This document shows positions 1 through 9,202 of a DNA stretch of 64,000 nucleotides, in pieces. The DNA is from an uncultured Crocinitomix sp. (GTDB lineage Bacteria > Bacteroidota > Bacteroidia > Flavobacteriales_D > Crocinitomicaceae). The DNA lies in contig CAJQHR010000006.1 of NCBI GenBank assembly GCA_905478225.1, positions 124,001-188,000 on the forward strand, read 5' to 3'. Both the position numbers and the translations under genes were made by a program. The notes under the pieces were generated by a model. The model ran no database searches. It had not been told where the DNA came from and saw only the letters and a program-made list of their open reading frames with translations. How positions within the stretch are numbered: position 1 is the first letter of the stretch; every line of letters starts with the position of its first letter.

Positions 1-1491
1 TGGATTTGATGCTGTTGGATTAGTAATGTCATTTACAGTGATGAAATGCGTAACATTCAATATATTTCCACAATCATCTGTTACCGCATAAGCCCGTATT
101 ATTGTTTCTGGACACGTTAACCCATCTGAAACATCTGAAACGAAAGTAACCACTGGAATAGAACAATTATCTGCCTCATCTAAGATTAATTCAACATCAA
201 CAACAGGAACATCTCCGATACATTCAACTGTCACATCCGCCGGTGCAGTTGCTGTTGGAAGAATGATATCACTTACCGTAATTTCATGCGTTACATTGAT
301 TGAGTTCCCGCAATCATCACTAACAGAATAAGTTCTAGTGATTATTTCAGGGCAAGTACCGCCATCAGATACTTCTGAAACAAAGGCCACGAGCGGTATG
401 GCGCAATTATCTGCGGCATCAGTCACCATTGCAATGTCAACTGGAGGCAAATCTCCTATACATTCTACAGAAATTGGCACTGGATTAGAAGCCGTAGGAT
501 CCGTAATATCATTCACTGTTATGACATGCGTTAGATCAATAGAATTCCCGCAGTCATCCGTCACTGAATAGGTGCGTGTTAAAACTTCTGGACAAGTTGC
601 TCCGTTGCTCACTTGAGAAACAAAGGCAACAGTTGGTACCGAACAATTATCAGCTTCATCGGTAATGACTGCCGTATTTACTGCGGGCACATCTCCAATA
701 CATTCTACAGAAACTGGCACTGGATTAGAAGCCGTAGGATCCGTAACATCATTCACTGTTATGACATGCGTTAGATCAATAGAATTCCCGCAGACATCCG
801 TCACCGAATAGGTACGTGTTAAAACTTCTGGACAAGTTGCTCCGTTGCTCACTTGAGAAACAAAGGCAACAGTTGGTACCGAACAATTATCAGCTTCATC
901 GGTAATGACTGCCGTATTTACTGCGGGCACATCTCCAATACAGCTAACTGTTGTTGGAGCGGGATTGGATGCTGTCGGCAAAGCATTATCGTCTGACGTA
1001 ATGATCAAATTCTCTGCACACATATCACCACCACCATCAACACCTAACGAATTACTACGCATTATAAAATTAAAACCCGTTGATGTTCCTAAAGTAAACG
1101 TCAGGGTATGTAAAACATAGACATAAGTTAAATCAAATGTGGAGGTCGCTAAAACAGCTCCAAAATCATCTTCCGCTCTAATTGTCACATTCATTGGGGC
1201 ACCAATAGATCTTCTGAGATATATGGAGATCGAGATTTGATTATCAATGCAGTCTTCTAAATGACGGTCATAAACATCACCACTAAGACCATTCCTTACA
1301 TTAAACCAGCCAAAAAAAGTCCCGTCAAAAGCATAACCCCCACCATTCCAATTCCCACCCCCATAGATTTTTGTAGGGACAATCCCAACTATCGGACCGG
1401 TATTAAAATTCTCACTTAAAAGAGTGGTTGGGCATTGAGAAAAAGAGTTTGCTGAAATGGCCATGAAGCAGAAAGCTATTAAAAATTTCAT
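1..1491 (-). CDS. HYR-repeat secreted surface protein, N-terminal part (runs off window)
   Basis: The start codon is at 1489-1491 and the frame stays open for 497 codons to the window edge. The N-terminus (MKFLIAFCFMAISANSFSQC) is a signal peptide. Residues of roughly 20-175 form a jelly-roll-like domain that I do not recognise with certainty. After that come tandem repeats of 80 residues (240 bp), each with a conserved pattern around 'CIGDVPAVNTAVITDEADNC' and 'TRTYSVTDDCGNS', matching the hyalin repeat (HYR) family, an immunoglobulin-like adhesive fold. At least four repeats lie in the window. Such proteins in Bacteroidota normally end in a T9SS sorting domain, but here that end lies outside the window. 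A role in adhesion or the cell surface is inferred. Confidence 0.85.
   Translation of the reverse strand, partial: MKFLIAFCFMAISANSFSQCPTTLLSENFNTGPIVGIVPTKIYGGGNWNGGGYAFDGTFFGWFNVRNGLSGDVYDRHLEDCIDNQISISIYLRRSIGAPMNVTIRAEDDFGAVLATSTFDLTYVYVLHTLTFTLGTSTGFNFIMRSNSLGVDGGGDMCAENLIITSDDNALPTASNPAPTTVSCIGDVPAVNTAVITDEADNCSVPTVAFVSQVSNGATCPEVLTRTYSVTDVCGNSIDLTHVITVNDVTDPTASNPVPVSVECIGDVPAVNTAVITDEADNCSVPTVAFVSQVSNGATCPEVLTRTYSVTDDCGNSIDLTHVITVNDITDPTASNPVPISVECIGDLPPVDIAMVTDAADNCAIPLVAFVSEVSDGGTCPEIITRTYSVSDDCGNSINVTHEITVSDIILPTATAPADVTVECIGDVPVVDVELILDEADNCSIPVVTFVSDVSDGLTCPETIIRAYAVTDDCGNILNVTHFITVNDITNPTASNP
211..960. repeat. Tandem 240-bp repeats encoding HYR domains
   Basis: Matching positions recur exactly every 240 bp: the 'atctcc' core is at 211, 451, 691 and 931. 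The copies at 481-720 and 721-960 are almost identical at the DNA level, whereas the outer copies are more diverged. This fits recent duplication or gene conversion within the repeat array of the HYR protein. Confidence 0.85.
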
Positions 1492-1602
1492 ATTGGTGTT
1501 TTTGCGGCTTTTGTTGAATTAAAAATTTTTCTGCAATTTAGGCAATTTCGCCGAATGAATGCACCGCTGGAATGTGTAAAGCAGTGTTTTTTCGCAATTC
1601 AC

Positions 1603-1785
1603 TCAATCAAGGGCCTCTTTTTCTACCATTTGCGGGTAAGAGCGGGCGGAATTAACCTTAATTACTGATTGTTCGTTCCGTTCATTGATAATGCGGTAAA
1701 CGTCATTAATATCACCTCCGCTAATCGGGTGAAATTTAGCTTCAAAAGAAGGAAAAAGTTGCTTGATTAGTACTTGAGGGTTCAT
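1603..1785 (-). pseudogene. Truncated fructosamine kinase-family N-terminus
   Basis: A 60-residue reading frame whose sequence (motifs 'PISGGDINDVYRI' and 'VIKVNSARSYPQMVEKEA') matches the N-terminal lobe of fructosamine kinase/ketosamine-3-kinase proteins, in particular the GGDIN nucleotide-binding loop and the conserved lysine/asparagine strand. Intact members are about 280-290 residues. Here a TGA stop follows directly after the EAxGL-like point, and only about 110 bp remain before the next gene, so the catalytic lobe is missing. It lies just downstream of pth on the same strand. I read it as a decayed gene remnant; a functional mini-protein is unlikely. Confidence 0.65.
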
Positions 1786-1808
1786 TTTGGGTGGATTTCG
1801 GGTATAAG

Positions 1809-2372
1809 CTATTTATTGTTCCAAAAATTCATGGTACGTTCAATTCCAATGGATGCGAAGCTCTTGATAAACTCCGTAGCCAAATCAATTCGTTCTTGTA
1901 GAGTTTCTCGTTCTTTATCCGACCAGTCACCCAAGACATAGTCTACTTGACGGCCTTTACTAAACTCATTGCCAACCCCAAAGCGCAGGCGTGGAAATTT
2001 AGAATGGTTTAGTGTGGCAATAATGTCTTTTAATCCATTGTGCCCGCCGTCGCTTCCTTTTCCTTTCATGCGTAGTTTACCAAAAGGCAATGCCAAGTCA
2101 TCCGTAACAACTAAAACGCGCTCAATCGACACTTTTTCTTGCTGCATCCAATAATTTAAAGCTTTGCCGCTCAAGTTCATGAAAGTTGAAGGTTGTAGTA
2201 AAATAAGCGACCGACCTTTATACTTTGCACGTGCAACATCTCCCAGGCGGTCCACTTCAAACTCGGCCTTAGTCTGACTCGCTAATTCATCCAATACTTT
2301 AAAACCAATATTATGTCTCGTCTTTGCGTACTTAGCTCCAGGATTACCTAAACCGACAATTAAATATTTCAT
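1809..2372 (-). CDS. pth: Peptidyl-tRNA hydrolase
   Basis: Cleaves the ester bond of peptidyl-tRNAs released from stalled ribosomes, recycling tRNA in the cytoplasm. The 187-residue protein has the family signatures: 'MKYLIVGLGNPG' at the N-terminus, the catalytic histidine in 'KTRHNIGF', 'VTDDLALPFG' carrying the catalytic aspartate, and 'GSDGGHNGLKDI'. I chose the ATG at 2370-2372 because homologues begin at MKYLIVGLGNPG; an ATG 33 bp upstream only adds a non-conserved tail. It follows rplY and prs on the same strand, a common Bacteroidota arrangement of translation and nucleotide genes. Confidence 0.96.
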   Translation of the reverse strand: MKYLIVGLGNPGAKYAKTRHNIGFKVLDELASQTKAEFEVDRLGDVARAKYKGRSLILLQPSTFMNLSGKALNYWMQQEKVSIERVLVVTDDLALPFGKLRMKGKGSDGGHNGLKDIIATLNHSKFPRLRFGVGNEFSKGRQVDYVLGDWSDKERETLQERIDLATEFIKSFASIGIERTMNFWNNK

Positions 2373-2456
2373 GTTATTATTAAAATTTGAGATAAAGATA
2401 ATCAAATCGATTTTCTCGACTGTGTTAATACAAATCCAATGCCCGAATTATTGGAA

Positions 2457-2495
2457 TAAAAAAAGGTTGTTTTGACAACGCCAAAACAACCTTTC
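2457..2495 (-). terminator. Rho-independent terminator downstream of rplY
   Basis: On the minus strand an AAAGGTTGTTTT stem pairs with AAAACAACCTTT across a short loop and is followed by a run of T (the A-run at 2457-2464 on the plus strand). It sits about 20 bp after the rplY stop codon, separating it from pth. Confidence 0.8.
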
Positions 2496-2515
2496 ATAAA
2501 TGTATTTGATTTTGC

Positions 2516-3157
2516 TTATGCTTCAGCTCCCTCTTCAGCTCCTTCAGCTCCTTCAGCACCTTCTGCACCTTCAGCTCCTTCTTCTACCTCTTCTTCTTCC
2601 TCATCTTCAACAACTCCACGAGCCATTTTCACTGAACAAATTACAGCGTTTGGTGAGTTAATGATATTTAATTTATCAGTATTAACATCACTTACACGAA
2701 TCGCCATACCAATTTTTAATGGAGAAATGTCTATCTCGATTGTATCTGGTAAATCTCCAGGTAAAGCATATACTTTTAATCTTCTAAAGATTTGCTGTAA
2801 TTTACCACCGTTTAAAACTCCAATGGATCTACCAAATAAGTTTACTGGAATGTTTACTCTGATTTTTTTATCGTCTTGTAATTCAATAAAATCAACATGT
2901 ACAACTCTGTCAGTTACAGGGTGAAATTGAATATCTTGGATGATTGTTTTAACAGTTGTTCCTTCAACATCAATATTGATAATATGCACATTTGGTGTAT
3001 AAATCAATTTTTCCATGTCTACGTGTTTTACGCTGAAATGAATTTGTTTTCCTGCGCCATATACTACACATGGTACGTTGCCAGCAACTCTCACTGCCTT
3101 TGCATCCTTTTTCCCTACGTTCGTTCTTGCCGAACCGCTCAATGATACTTCTTTCAT
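2516..3157 (-). CDS. rplY: 50S ribosomal protein L25/general stress protein Ctc
   Basis: Ribosomal protein that binds 5S rRNA in the large subunit. The 213-residue product has the long (Ctc/TL5-type) architecture: an N-terminal L25 beta-barrel (about 1-92, 'LSGSARTNVGKKDAKAVR') and a C-terminal beta domain (about 93-185, with 'VHVDFIEL' and 'LPDTIEIDISPLKIG'). The tail (about 187-213) is low-complexity, all E, G and A, built from EGA repeats encoded by a short tandem DNA repeat. It lies directly after prs, in the common prs-rplY order. The acidic tail is typical of Bacteroidota L25 but varies in length. Confidence 0.95.
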   Translation of the reverse strand: MKEVSLSGSARTNVGKKDAKAVRVAGNVPCVVYGAGKQIHFSVKHVDMEKLIYTPNVHIINIDVEGTTVKTIIQDIQFHPVTDRVVHVDFIELQDDKKIRVNIPVNLFGRSIGVLNGGKLQQIFRRLKVYALPGDLPDTIEIDISPLKIGMAIRVSDVNTDKLNIINSPNAVICSVKMARGVVEDEEEEEVEEGAEGAEGAEGAEGAEEGAEA

Positions 3158-3203
3158 TATTTATTTGTTTGTGTCAGCCTTTGACTGACGGTTTATTTAC
3201 TTA

Positions 3204-4130
3204 TTAAAATAGTTTACTAATTGATTCCTGTTTAATCAAACTGTGCATAACATCTGCATATAATTTTGCTACAGACAATACAGTGATTTTATCCGAATCT
3301 CTTTTTGGTGGAATTGAATCTGTTACGACTAATTCCATTAATCCTGAATTTTCAATTCTTTCGTAAGCCGGTCCTGATAAAACAGCATGTGTACAAAATG
3401 CTCTAACAGAAAGTGCTCCATTTTCTAAAAACAAATCTGCTGCTTTGGTTAATGTTCCAGCAGTGTCTACCATGTCATCAACTAAAATCACATCTTTACC
3501 ACGTACATCTCCAATTACAGTCATTTCTGCAACTTCATTCGCTACTTTTCTTTGTTTGTGACAAAGTGCTAATCCAATATCTAATTTCTTAGAATATGAG
3601 TTGGCGCGTTTCGCTCCGCCCGCATCTGGTGCAGCCATAATCAAATTACCAGAATCAATTGATTGGATATAGGGTAAAAAGATGGTTGAAGCGTATAAAT
3701 GATCAACAGGTTTTTCAAAGAATCCTTGAATTTGGTCAGCATGCAAGTCCATTGTCATGACTCGATCAACACCAGCAGTTTCTAACATAGAAGCCACCAT
3801 TTTAGATCCAATTGCAACTCTTGGTTTGTCTTTTCTGTCCTGACGAGCAAATCCGAAATACGGAATTACTGCCACAATAGAATTTGCAGATGCCCGTTTT
3901 GCAGCATCAATCATCAACATTAGTTCAAACAAATTCTCAGTTGGAGGCATGGTTGATTGAATCAAAAATACATCTTGTCCACGAACTGTTTCTTCGAGTG
4001 ATGGTTGAAATTCACCGTCACTAAATTCCGTAACAATCACGTTTCCAAGACTAACTCCGTAATGTCTAGCAATATCCTCTGCTAAGGACTTTGTAGCTCT
4101 ACCTGAAAATATTTTGATTCCTGTTGACAT
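3204..4130 (-). CDS. prs: Ribose-phosphate pyrophosphokinase
   Basis: Makes phosphoribosyl pyrophosphate from ribose 5-phosphate and ATP, feeding purine, pyrimidine, NAD, histidine and tryptophan synthesis. The 308-residue protein matches class I PRPP synthetase: 'FSDGEFQPSLEETVRGQDVF' near residues 40-60, the metal-binding region 'MTMDLHADQIQGFF', and the PRPP-binding loop 'VILVDDMVDTAGTL'. I chose the start at MSTGIKIFSG (4128-4130), where homologues begin; an upstream ATG would add eight basic residues. First gene of the prs-rplY-pth group. Confidence 0.96.
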   Translation of the reverse strand: MSTGIKIFSGRATKSLAEDIARHYGVSLGNVIVTEFSDGEFQPSLEETVRGQDVFLIQSTMPPTENLFELMLMIDAAKRASANSIVAVIPYFGFARQDRKDKPRVAIGSKMVASMLETAGVDRVMTMDLHADQIQGFFEKPVDHLYASTIFLPYIQSIDSGNLIMAAPDAGGAKRANSYSKKLDIGLALCHKQRKVANEVAEMTVIGDVRGKDVILVDDMVDTAGTLTKAADLFLENGALSVRAFCTHAVLSGPAYERIENSGLMELVVTDSIPPKRDSDKITVLSVAKLYADVMHSLIKQESISKLF

Positions 4131-4333
4131 GTTTTTCCTTTTTAGGAAGCGCAAATTTAGTTACAAATCTTTAATTAACAACGGAAATAGGTCGATATTT
4201 CATTCAAAGGTGAGTAGCCCATTTAAAAAACGCATTCAATTTTTGTAATCACTTTGATTTTGAGCCTGTTAAAAGCTAAACTCATCTCTCTATTTTTTCT
4301 TATTTTTAGGCTTGAATATTCGAGCTAAATGTC

Positions 4334-4834
4334 ATGAACGAGTCAGCGACTAAATTTTGTTTCTATTGTAAAAAAGAGGTGATAGATGAAAAGCATTATC
4401 ATACCCACAAAATGTGGTTTGTAACGGATCGCACAATTATTCCAGCAAGCATTCGATTTAAGGAGCAGGAAGTACCAATTGCACGTTGTCAAACATGCTA
4501 CGAAAAACACCATAAAGCCTATATGGTGGTCATTTGGTGCTCATTATTAGTTGGATTTTTTCTTTTTTTCAGGTTCAAAGTTGGAACTTGGCCTACTGAA
4601 ACCTTTGAGGTTGTATTTGCCTATTTTTTGTGTGGATTAGGAGCTTTAGGTTGCGTGGGCATTTTGGTTGGAATATGGGAATATCTCTTCTTTAAAATGA
4701 TCAATAAAATTCCGCGTGAAGCTGATCTAAGCAAACACCCTCTTGTAAAGGCGTTTGAAGACCAAGGTTGGCTAAGTTCAAAACCGAATCCAAAAACAGC
4801 CTTGTTAGGAAAACCGAAGGAAAAATTTGATTAG
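4334..4834 (+). CDS. Zinc-ribbon membrane protein of unknown function
   Basis: A 166-residue protein. The N-terminal 60 residues carry two CxxC pairs ('FCFYCKK' and 'ARCQTCYEKHH') that could form a zinc ribbon. Two hydrophobic segments follow (about 64-82 and 92-118), then a hydrophilic C-terminal tail. No family is recognised. It stands alone between prs (opposite strand) and the aminopeptidase gene. The predicted topology is a membrane protein with a soluble zinc-binding head; its function is unknown. Confidence 0.7.
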   Translation: MNESATKFCFYCKKEVIDEKHYHTHKMWFVTDRTIIPASIRFKEQEVPIARCQTCYEKHHKAYMVVIWCSLLVGFFLFFRFKVGTWPTETFEVVFAYFLCGLGALGCVGILVGIWEYLFFKMINKIPREADLSKHPLVKAFEDQGWLSSKPNPKTALLGKPKEKFD

Positions 4835-4984
4835 AAGAACAAAAACGTGGAGAGATTGCTTCCAACTTCATAATTATTACAAAATATTTGTTTTCAAGAA
4901 TCATTGCGCTTCGTCCACAACAATATATTTTATACCTTTATCAACCGATAAAAATTGGTACAACATCAGACTCACAACATCAAT

Positions 4985-6277
4985 ATGAAATACGAAAGAA
5001 TAAATAAGGATCTTTTTATTAAAAATAGAGCAAATTTTATTAGCGCTATGGAACCTAAATCCATTGCTATTTTTAATTCCAACGATATTTATCCAATAAG
5101 TGCAGATAGCACAATGCCTTTTGAACAGGCAAGGGATATTTTTCATTTATCTGGTGTTGATCAAGAAGAAAGTATTTTAATGCTCTTTCCAGATGCGCAT
5201 GCACCTGAACACCGAGAAATGTTGTTTTTAAAAGAAACAAGCGAATTAATTGCAATTTGGGAGGGAGAAAAATTAACCAAAGAAGCTGCTTTTGAAACAG
5301 CAGGAATCAAAAATGTATTTTGGTTAGATGAGTTGGATACAGTCTTAAAAATTGTAATGGCTCAGGCAGATAATATTTACATAAATACGAATGAACATAC
5401 ACGAGCAAAAACAATTGTTGAAACGCGCGAAGCTCGTTTTGTCAAAAGATTAAAGCAAGATTATCCAGCGCATACTTTCAAAAAATGTGCTCCTATCATG
5501 CACCGTCTGCGGTCAATTAAAGATTCGATAGAAATTGACTTAATGCAAAACGCTTGTAACATTACGGAAAAAGGCGTGAGAAGAATTTTATCTTTCATTA
5601 AACCGGGAGTAATGGAATTTGAAATTGAGGCGGAATTAATGCATGAGTTTTTAAGAAACAGATCAAAAGGTTTTGCCTATACTCCAATTGTTGCTTCTGG
5701 TAAAAATGCCTGTGTGTTACATTATATTGAAAACAATCAAATGTGTAATGACGGAGACGTTATTTTGATGGACTTTGGAGCCGAATACGCTAATTACGCA
5801 TCTGATTTAACGCGTTGTGTTCCTGTAAACGGACGATTTAGTTCGCGTCAAAAGGATGTGTATAATGCAGTGCTGCGCGTGAAGACGGCGGCCGAAAAGT
5901 TATTGATTCCTGGAGTTTTTATGGCGGACTATCATGTAGAGGTAGGGAAGTTGATGGAAAGCGAATTGTTAGGTTTAGGATTGATTGACCAAACGGATAT
6001 TAACAACCAAGATCCAAAATGGCCTGCTTTCAAGAAATACTTCATGCACGGTACTTCACATTTTATTGGGTTGGATACGCACGATTTAGGATTGTGGACT
6101 GAACCAATTAAAGCGGGTATGGCATTTACATGCGAGCCTGGAATTTATATTCCCGAAGAAGGTTTAGGAATTAGAATTGAGGATGATTTAATTGTTCAAG
6201 AGAGCGGTGGCCCGTTTAATTTAATGGGCAATATTCCAATTGAAGTGGAAGAGATTGAAGATTTGATGAACGCCTAG
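4985..6277 (+). CDS. pepP: Xaa-Pro aminopeptidase (M24B, aminopeptidase P)
   Basis: Removes N-terminal residues that precede proline. The 430-residue protein has the two-domain aminopeptidase P layout: an N-terminal creatinase-like domain (about 1-165) and a pita-bread catalytic domain. The metal ligands are visible: aspartates in 'ILMDFGAEYANYASDLTR', the histidine of 'HGTSHFIGLDTHD', and the glutamates in 'FTCEPGIYIPEEGLGIRIEDD'. I chose the start at MKYERINKDLF because this is the usual N-terminus; an in-frame ATG 30 bp upstream overlaps the promoter-like sequence TACCTTTA. The next gene starts immediately at its stop codon, so the two are probably co-transcribed. Confidence 0.93.
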   Translation: MKYERINKDLFIKNRANFISAMEPKSIAIFNSNDIYPISADSTMPFEQARDIFHLSGVDQEESILMLFPDAHAPEHREMLFLKETSELIAIWEGEKLTKEAAFETAGIKNVFWLDELDTVLKIVMAQADNIYINTNEHTRAKTIVETREARFVKRLKQDYPAHTFKKCAPIMHRLRSIKDSIEIDLMQNACNITEKGVRRILSFIKPGVMEFEIEAELMHEFLRNRSKGFAYTPIVASGKNACVLHYIENNQMCNDGDVILMDFGAEYANYASDLTRCVPVNGRFSSRQKDVYNAVLRVKTAAEKLLIPGVFMADYHVEVGKLMESELLGLGLIDQTDINNQDPKWPAFKKYFMHGTSHFIGLDTHDLGLWTEPIKAGMAFTCEPGIYIPEEGLGIRIEDDLIVQESGGPFNLMGNIPIEVEEIEDLMNA

Positions 6278-7048
6278 GTGAAATTCAATAAGTATTATAA
6301 TAATAAAATGCATTACAGGGTTGCCGGAAAAGGTGACCCTGTCATTTTTTTACACGGTTTTTTAGAAAATAGTTCCATTTGGAATGGAATTGCACCTGAA
6401 TTTGAACGTTTGGGTTTTAAAATCATTTTAGTTGATTTGCCATGTCATGGAGAAAGTAGATTCGACGACGAAATTTGTTCCATGGCTTTTATGGCAGAAT
6501 GTGTGGATGCACTTTGTGTTGCCGAGGGAATTGAAAACCCGATTGTGTTTGGGCATTCAATGGGTGGTTATGTAGGCTTAGAATTATTAAAAATTCGATC
6601 GATTCAACTCACATTAGTACACTCAAATTTTTGGGATGATCCATTCGACAAAAAGCAGGATCGAGATCGAGTAGCGAAAATTGTGGAACAAAATAAAATG
6701 CGTTTAATTCATGAGGCCATTCCCAATTTATTTGCGGCAAAAAATAGAGAACACTGTCAAAGCAATATTCTTGACTTAATTCAAGCCGCCGAGCAAATTC
6801 CAGCAAATGAAATTATTGCCAGTACAAAAGGAATGCGCGATAGGCTGCATAATGGGCAACTGCTAGAACAATTTGAGATCAACATTATTCATGGTAATTT
6901 AGATACTGTTGTAAAAACAGAAAAGCTAAATGTTGAGCTTGCGAGGTTAACTCGTACACCAAAAACTCAAACTATTCCAGATGCCGGACACATGAGTATT
7001 TGGGAAAAACCTGCAGTGTTAATTGAGTGTCTTAAAGCGATCGTTTAG
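6278..7048 (+). CDS. Alpha/beta hydrolase
   Basis: A 256-residue alpha/beta-hydrolase-fold protein. The oxyanion region is 'FLHGFLENSSIW', the nucleophile elbow 'FGHSMGGY' (Ser about 91), with a candidate acid in 'HGNLDTVV' and the catalytic histidine in 'DAGHMSIWEKP'. The substrate cannot be told from sequence; esterase or MhpC/BioH-like activities are all possible. The first codon is a GTG directly abutting the pepP stop. An ATG at 6309 is an alternative, but the GTG start keeps the conserved 'NKMHYRV' strand complete. It is translationally coupled to pepP. Confidence 0.88.
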   Translation: MKFNKYYNNKMHYRVAGKGDPVIFLHGFLENSSIWNGIAPEFERLGFKIILVDLPCHGESRFDDEICSMAFMAECVDALCVAEGIENPIVFGHSMGGYVGLELLKIRSIQLTLVHSNFWDDPFDKKQDRDRVAKIVEQNKMRLIHEAIPNLFAAKNREHCQSNILDLIQAAEQIPANEIIASTKGMRDRLHNGQLLEQFEINIIHGNLDTVVKTEKLNVELARLTRTPKTQTIPDAGHMSIWEKPAVLIECLKAIV

Positions 7049-7116
7049 GTTTAGTTCTTCTATTGATTTTATAAATACTCTTCATACCATTCAATTTTAA
7101 CCTGAATGAGATCTCC

Positions 7117-7152
7117 TAAAACAAAATCAGCCCACCAAAATGGTGAGCTGAT
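7117..7152 (-). terminator. Terminator after the glycine-rich T9SS substrate gene
   Basis: On the minus strand an ATCAGCTCACCA arm pairs with TGGTGGGCTGAT (one G-T wobble) and is followed by TTTTGTTTT. It lies 25 bp beyond the stop codon of the gene at 7178-8899. Confidence 0.75.
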
Positions 7153-7177
7153 CAATGATTGAAGGCTTAAATGCGCC

Positions 7178-8899
7178 TTAATTCTTGATTATTTTATGTG
7201 TTTTTTGAGCTCCATCATTTGTAATGGTAATGAAATAAGCTCCAGCCTCACCTTCGAATGAAATCTCTTCTAATTTTTCAGTTGCAATAGCTTTGTAAAC
7301 CAATTTGCTACTAATATCTCTAATTTCAATCACTGCATTTGTCGGCTTATCGTCGAACATAAGAGTGAAATATTTATCGAAGGGATTTGGTGAAATTGAA
7401 GTTCCAGCTAATGTACCGTATTCAATTAAACTAACGCTGTTGATTGTGAGACATGCAGAAGTGTCAGAACAATCGCCATCTGTAACAATTACGGCATAAT
7501 CTCCATTAGCAGTTGCCACAAAATTTTGATCCGTAGCACCATCAATTTCAGAATTGTCTGAACAATCAATCCATTGATAAGTCGCTCCACCAAAATCTGC
7601 CATTAGTTCAATTGTAGAAACAACACTTACTCCAACATTCACTGTATTAATCGTTAAATCTATAGTCAAAATACTATCACAACCCATATCAGTATCAACA
7701 GTGTCCACATAAACTCCTGTTTCTGTCCATGTATACAAACCGGAAGGACTTACCCAAAAGTCACAAGCAGAAACTGATTCACTTGATGCACTCGAATAAT
7801 TCACCGTTAAATCAAATATCATCACACTATCGCATCCTAATGCATTTTCAATTACATCAGTATAAACCCCGGATTCAACCCATGTGAAAAGTCCGCTTGG
7901 GCTAACCATACTATCGCAAACCGAAAGTTCCTCACTATAAGTTGTAGTATAATTCACCGTTAAATCAAATGTCATCACACTATCACATCCTGAAACAGCT
8001 TCAAGAGTATCCATATAAACACCCGTTTCATCCCAAGTATATAAACCACTTGGGCTTTCCAACTCATCACAAACCGTTAATTCAAAACTAACTGCAATCC
8101 CAACAAGTTCATAAGTAATAATAATCATTCCATCACCGTTTTGATAGCCTTGATCATGCGTCACGTCAGTTGCACCTGCATCTGTATAGCTACTTCCACC
8201 TCCGCCGCCACTAAAACAAGCACCGCCACCTCCGTAGTAACCGCCACCACCGCCACCACCGCCAGCACAATCTCCTGAACCTTCACCGCCAAGACCCAAA
8301 CTTCCGTCTGTTGTGTAGGTTGGACAACCACAACATGCTGTACCTTGAGCACCACCTGCATCTTGAGTTCCGCCTTTTCCTCCTGCATTAGGCCATGTAG
8401 GCCAATTTTCTCCTATCTCACCAATTAGTCCTCCGCCAGCACCACCAAGTATTGGTTCAGGATCATATCCTCCGGCACCACCGCCACCACCAGCAACTAC
8501 AACACGATTGTCTAATTCTTCTCCGTTTAATCGAATGTCCGAAGCACCACCACCTGTTCCTGCTTCTCCGCAGGTAGAATAGCTGAATACTCCACCAGAA
8601 CCAACAAATATACCATCTGCATCAAGCGATCCGTCAATGCCTGCTCTTCCTACATTAATATAAAGGATATCATCCGGAGCAAAGGCCAGTATTCCTTGAA
8701 CTCTGCCGCCGTTTCCGCCTTCAACTGCATTTGCGTCACCACCACTTCCGGCAATTACTTCAAATGTGATTGGACCCATGCAGGCTTCTACTGTAAACAA
8801 TTCTGTCGTTCCTGTATAAAAGAACGTGTCAACAACTGCTTGGGCTTTTGCTTGTGTCACTGCTAAAAACAGTATACAGATTGTTAGGAATTTTTTCAT
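7178..8899 (-). CDS. Secreted glycine-rich protein with repeats and type A T9SS sorting domain
   Basis: A 573-residue secreted protein. A signal peptide starts at MKKFLTICILFLAVT. Residues of about 25-265 form a glycine-rich domain with motifs such as 'GAGGGASDIRLNGE' and 'GGGGGGSSYTD', resembling the glycine-rich domain family known from ALK/LTK-like receptors and many bacterial surface proteins. Three repeats of about 46 residues follow, each ending 'GCDSVMTFDLTVN' and each carrying 'SPSGLYTW'. The C-terminus ('SISPNPFDKYFTLMF'...'KTHKIIKN') is a type A T9SS sorting domain, so it is predicted to reach the cell surface. The start is chosen at the signal peptide; an upstream ATG only adds a non-signal tail. 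The role is probably structural or adhesive (inference). Confidence 0.85.
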   Translation of the reverse strand: MKKFLTICILFLAVTQAKAQAVVDTFFYTGTTELFTVEACMGPITFEVIAGSGGDANAVEGGNGGRVQGILAFAPDDILYINVGRAGIDGSLDADGIFVGSGGVFSYSTCGEAGTGGGASDIRLNGEELDNRVVVAGGGGGAGGYDPEPILGGAGGGLIGEIGENWPTWPNAGGKGGTQDAGGAQGTACCGCPTYTTDGSLGLGGEGSGDCAGGGGGGGGYYGGGGACFSGGGGGSSYTDAGATDVTHDQGYQNGDGMIIITYELVGIAVSFELTVCDELESPSGLYTWDETGVYMDTLEAVSGCDSVMTFDLTVNYTTTYSEELSVCDSMVSPSGLFTWVESGVYTDVIENALGCDSVMIFDLTVNYSSASSESVSACDFWVSPSGLYTWTETGVYVDTVDTDMGCDSILTIDLTINTVNVGVSVVSTIELMADFGGATYQWIDCSDNSEIDGATDQNFVATANGDYAVIVTDGDCSDTSACLTINSVSLIEYGTLAGTSISPNPFDKYFTLMFDDKPTNAVIEIRDISSKLVYKAIATEKLEEISFEGEAGAYFITITNDGAQKTHKIIKN

Positions 8900-9156
8900 A
8901 ATTAAAATTTCATAGTAGGATAAATATAGCTTTTTTATAGCGAATTGGGATGCAGCCACGGTAAAAAGGGGTGTTATTACCTACGCTCTTAACTCCATCC
9001 ATTCCTTTAAAATTAGGCAATGTTAGGACACGATTTCAATTTGAAATTCAATTTTAAACGACATGTCGCAACAAAGGTGACGCAGAAATGGCGAAAATAA
9101 GGACGAACTCGCAGGAATTAAAGGATTTAAATAGGCTGTAATTAAAGAAATTAAAA

Positions 9157-9164
9157 TATTTTTG
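9157..9164 (+). promoter_or_regulatory. Bacteroidota -7 promoter element upstream of porW/sprE
   Basis: TATTTTTG matches the TAnnTTTG consensus of the Bacteroidota housekeeping sigma factor. It is 38 bp before the start codon, in a gene-free stretch of about 300 bp (8900-9202) between divergent genes in which I see nothing else. Confidence 0.45.
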
Positions 9165-9202
9165 TTCTTTTTGAGTTAATACAAGTCGAACAAGACAGAC
9201 GA

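Noticed and set aside
338-1120. Plus-strand open frames opposite the HYR gene
   Set aside because: They mirror the repeats in the antisense frame; the minus strand has a signal peptide and a recognisable domain family.
8161-8388. Second minus-strand frame within the glycine-rich gene
   Set aside because: It is a valine/glutamine-rich artefact of reading GGN codons out of frame.
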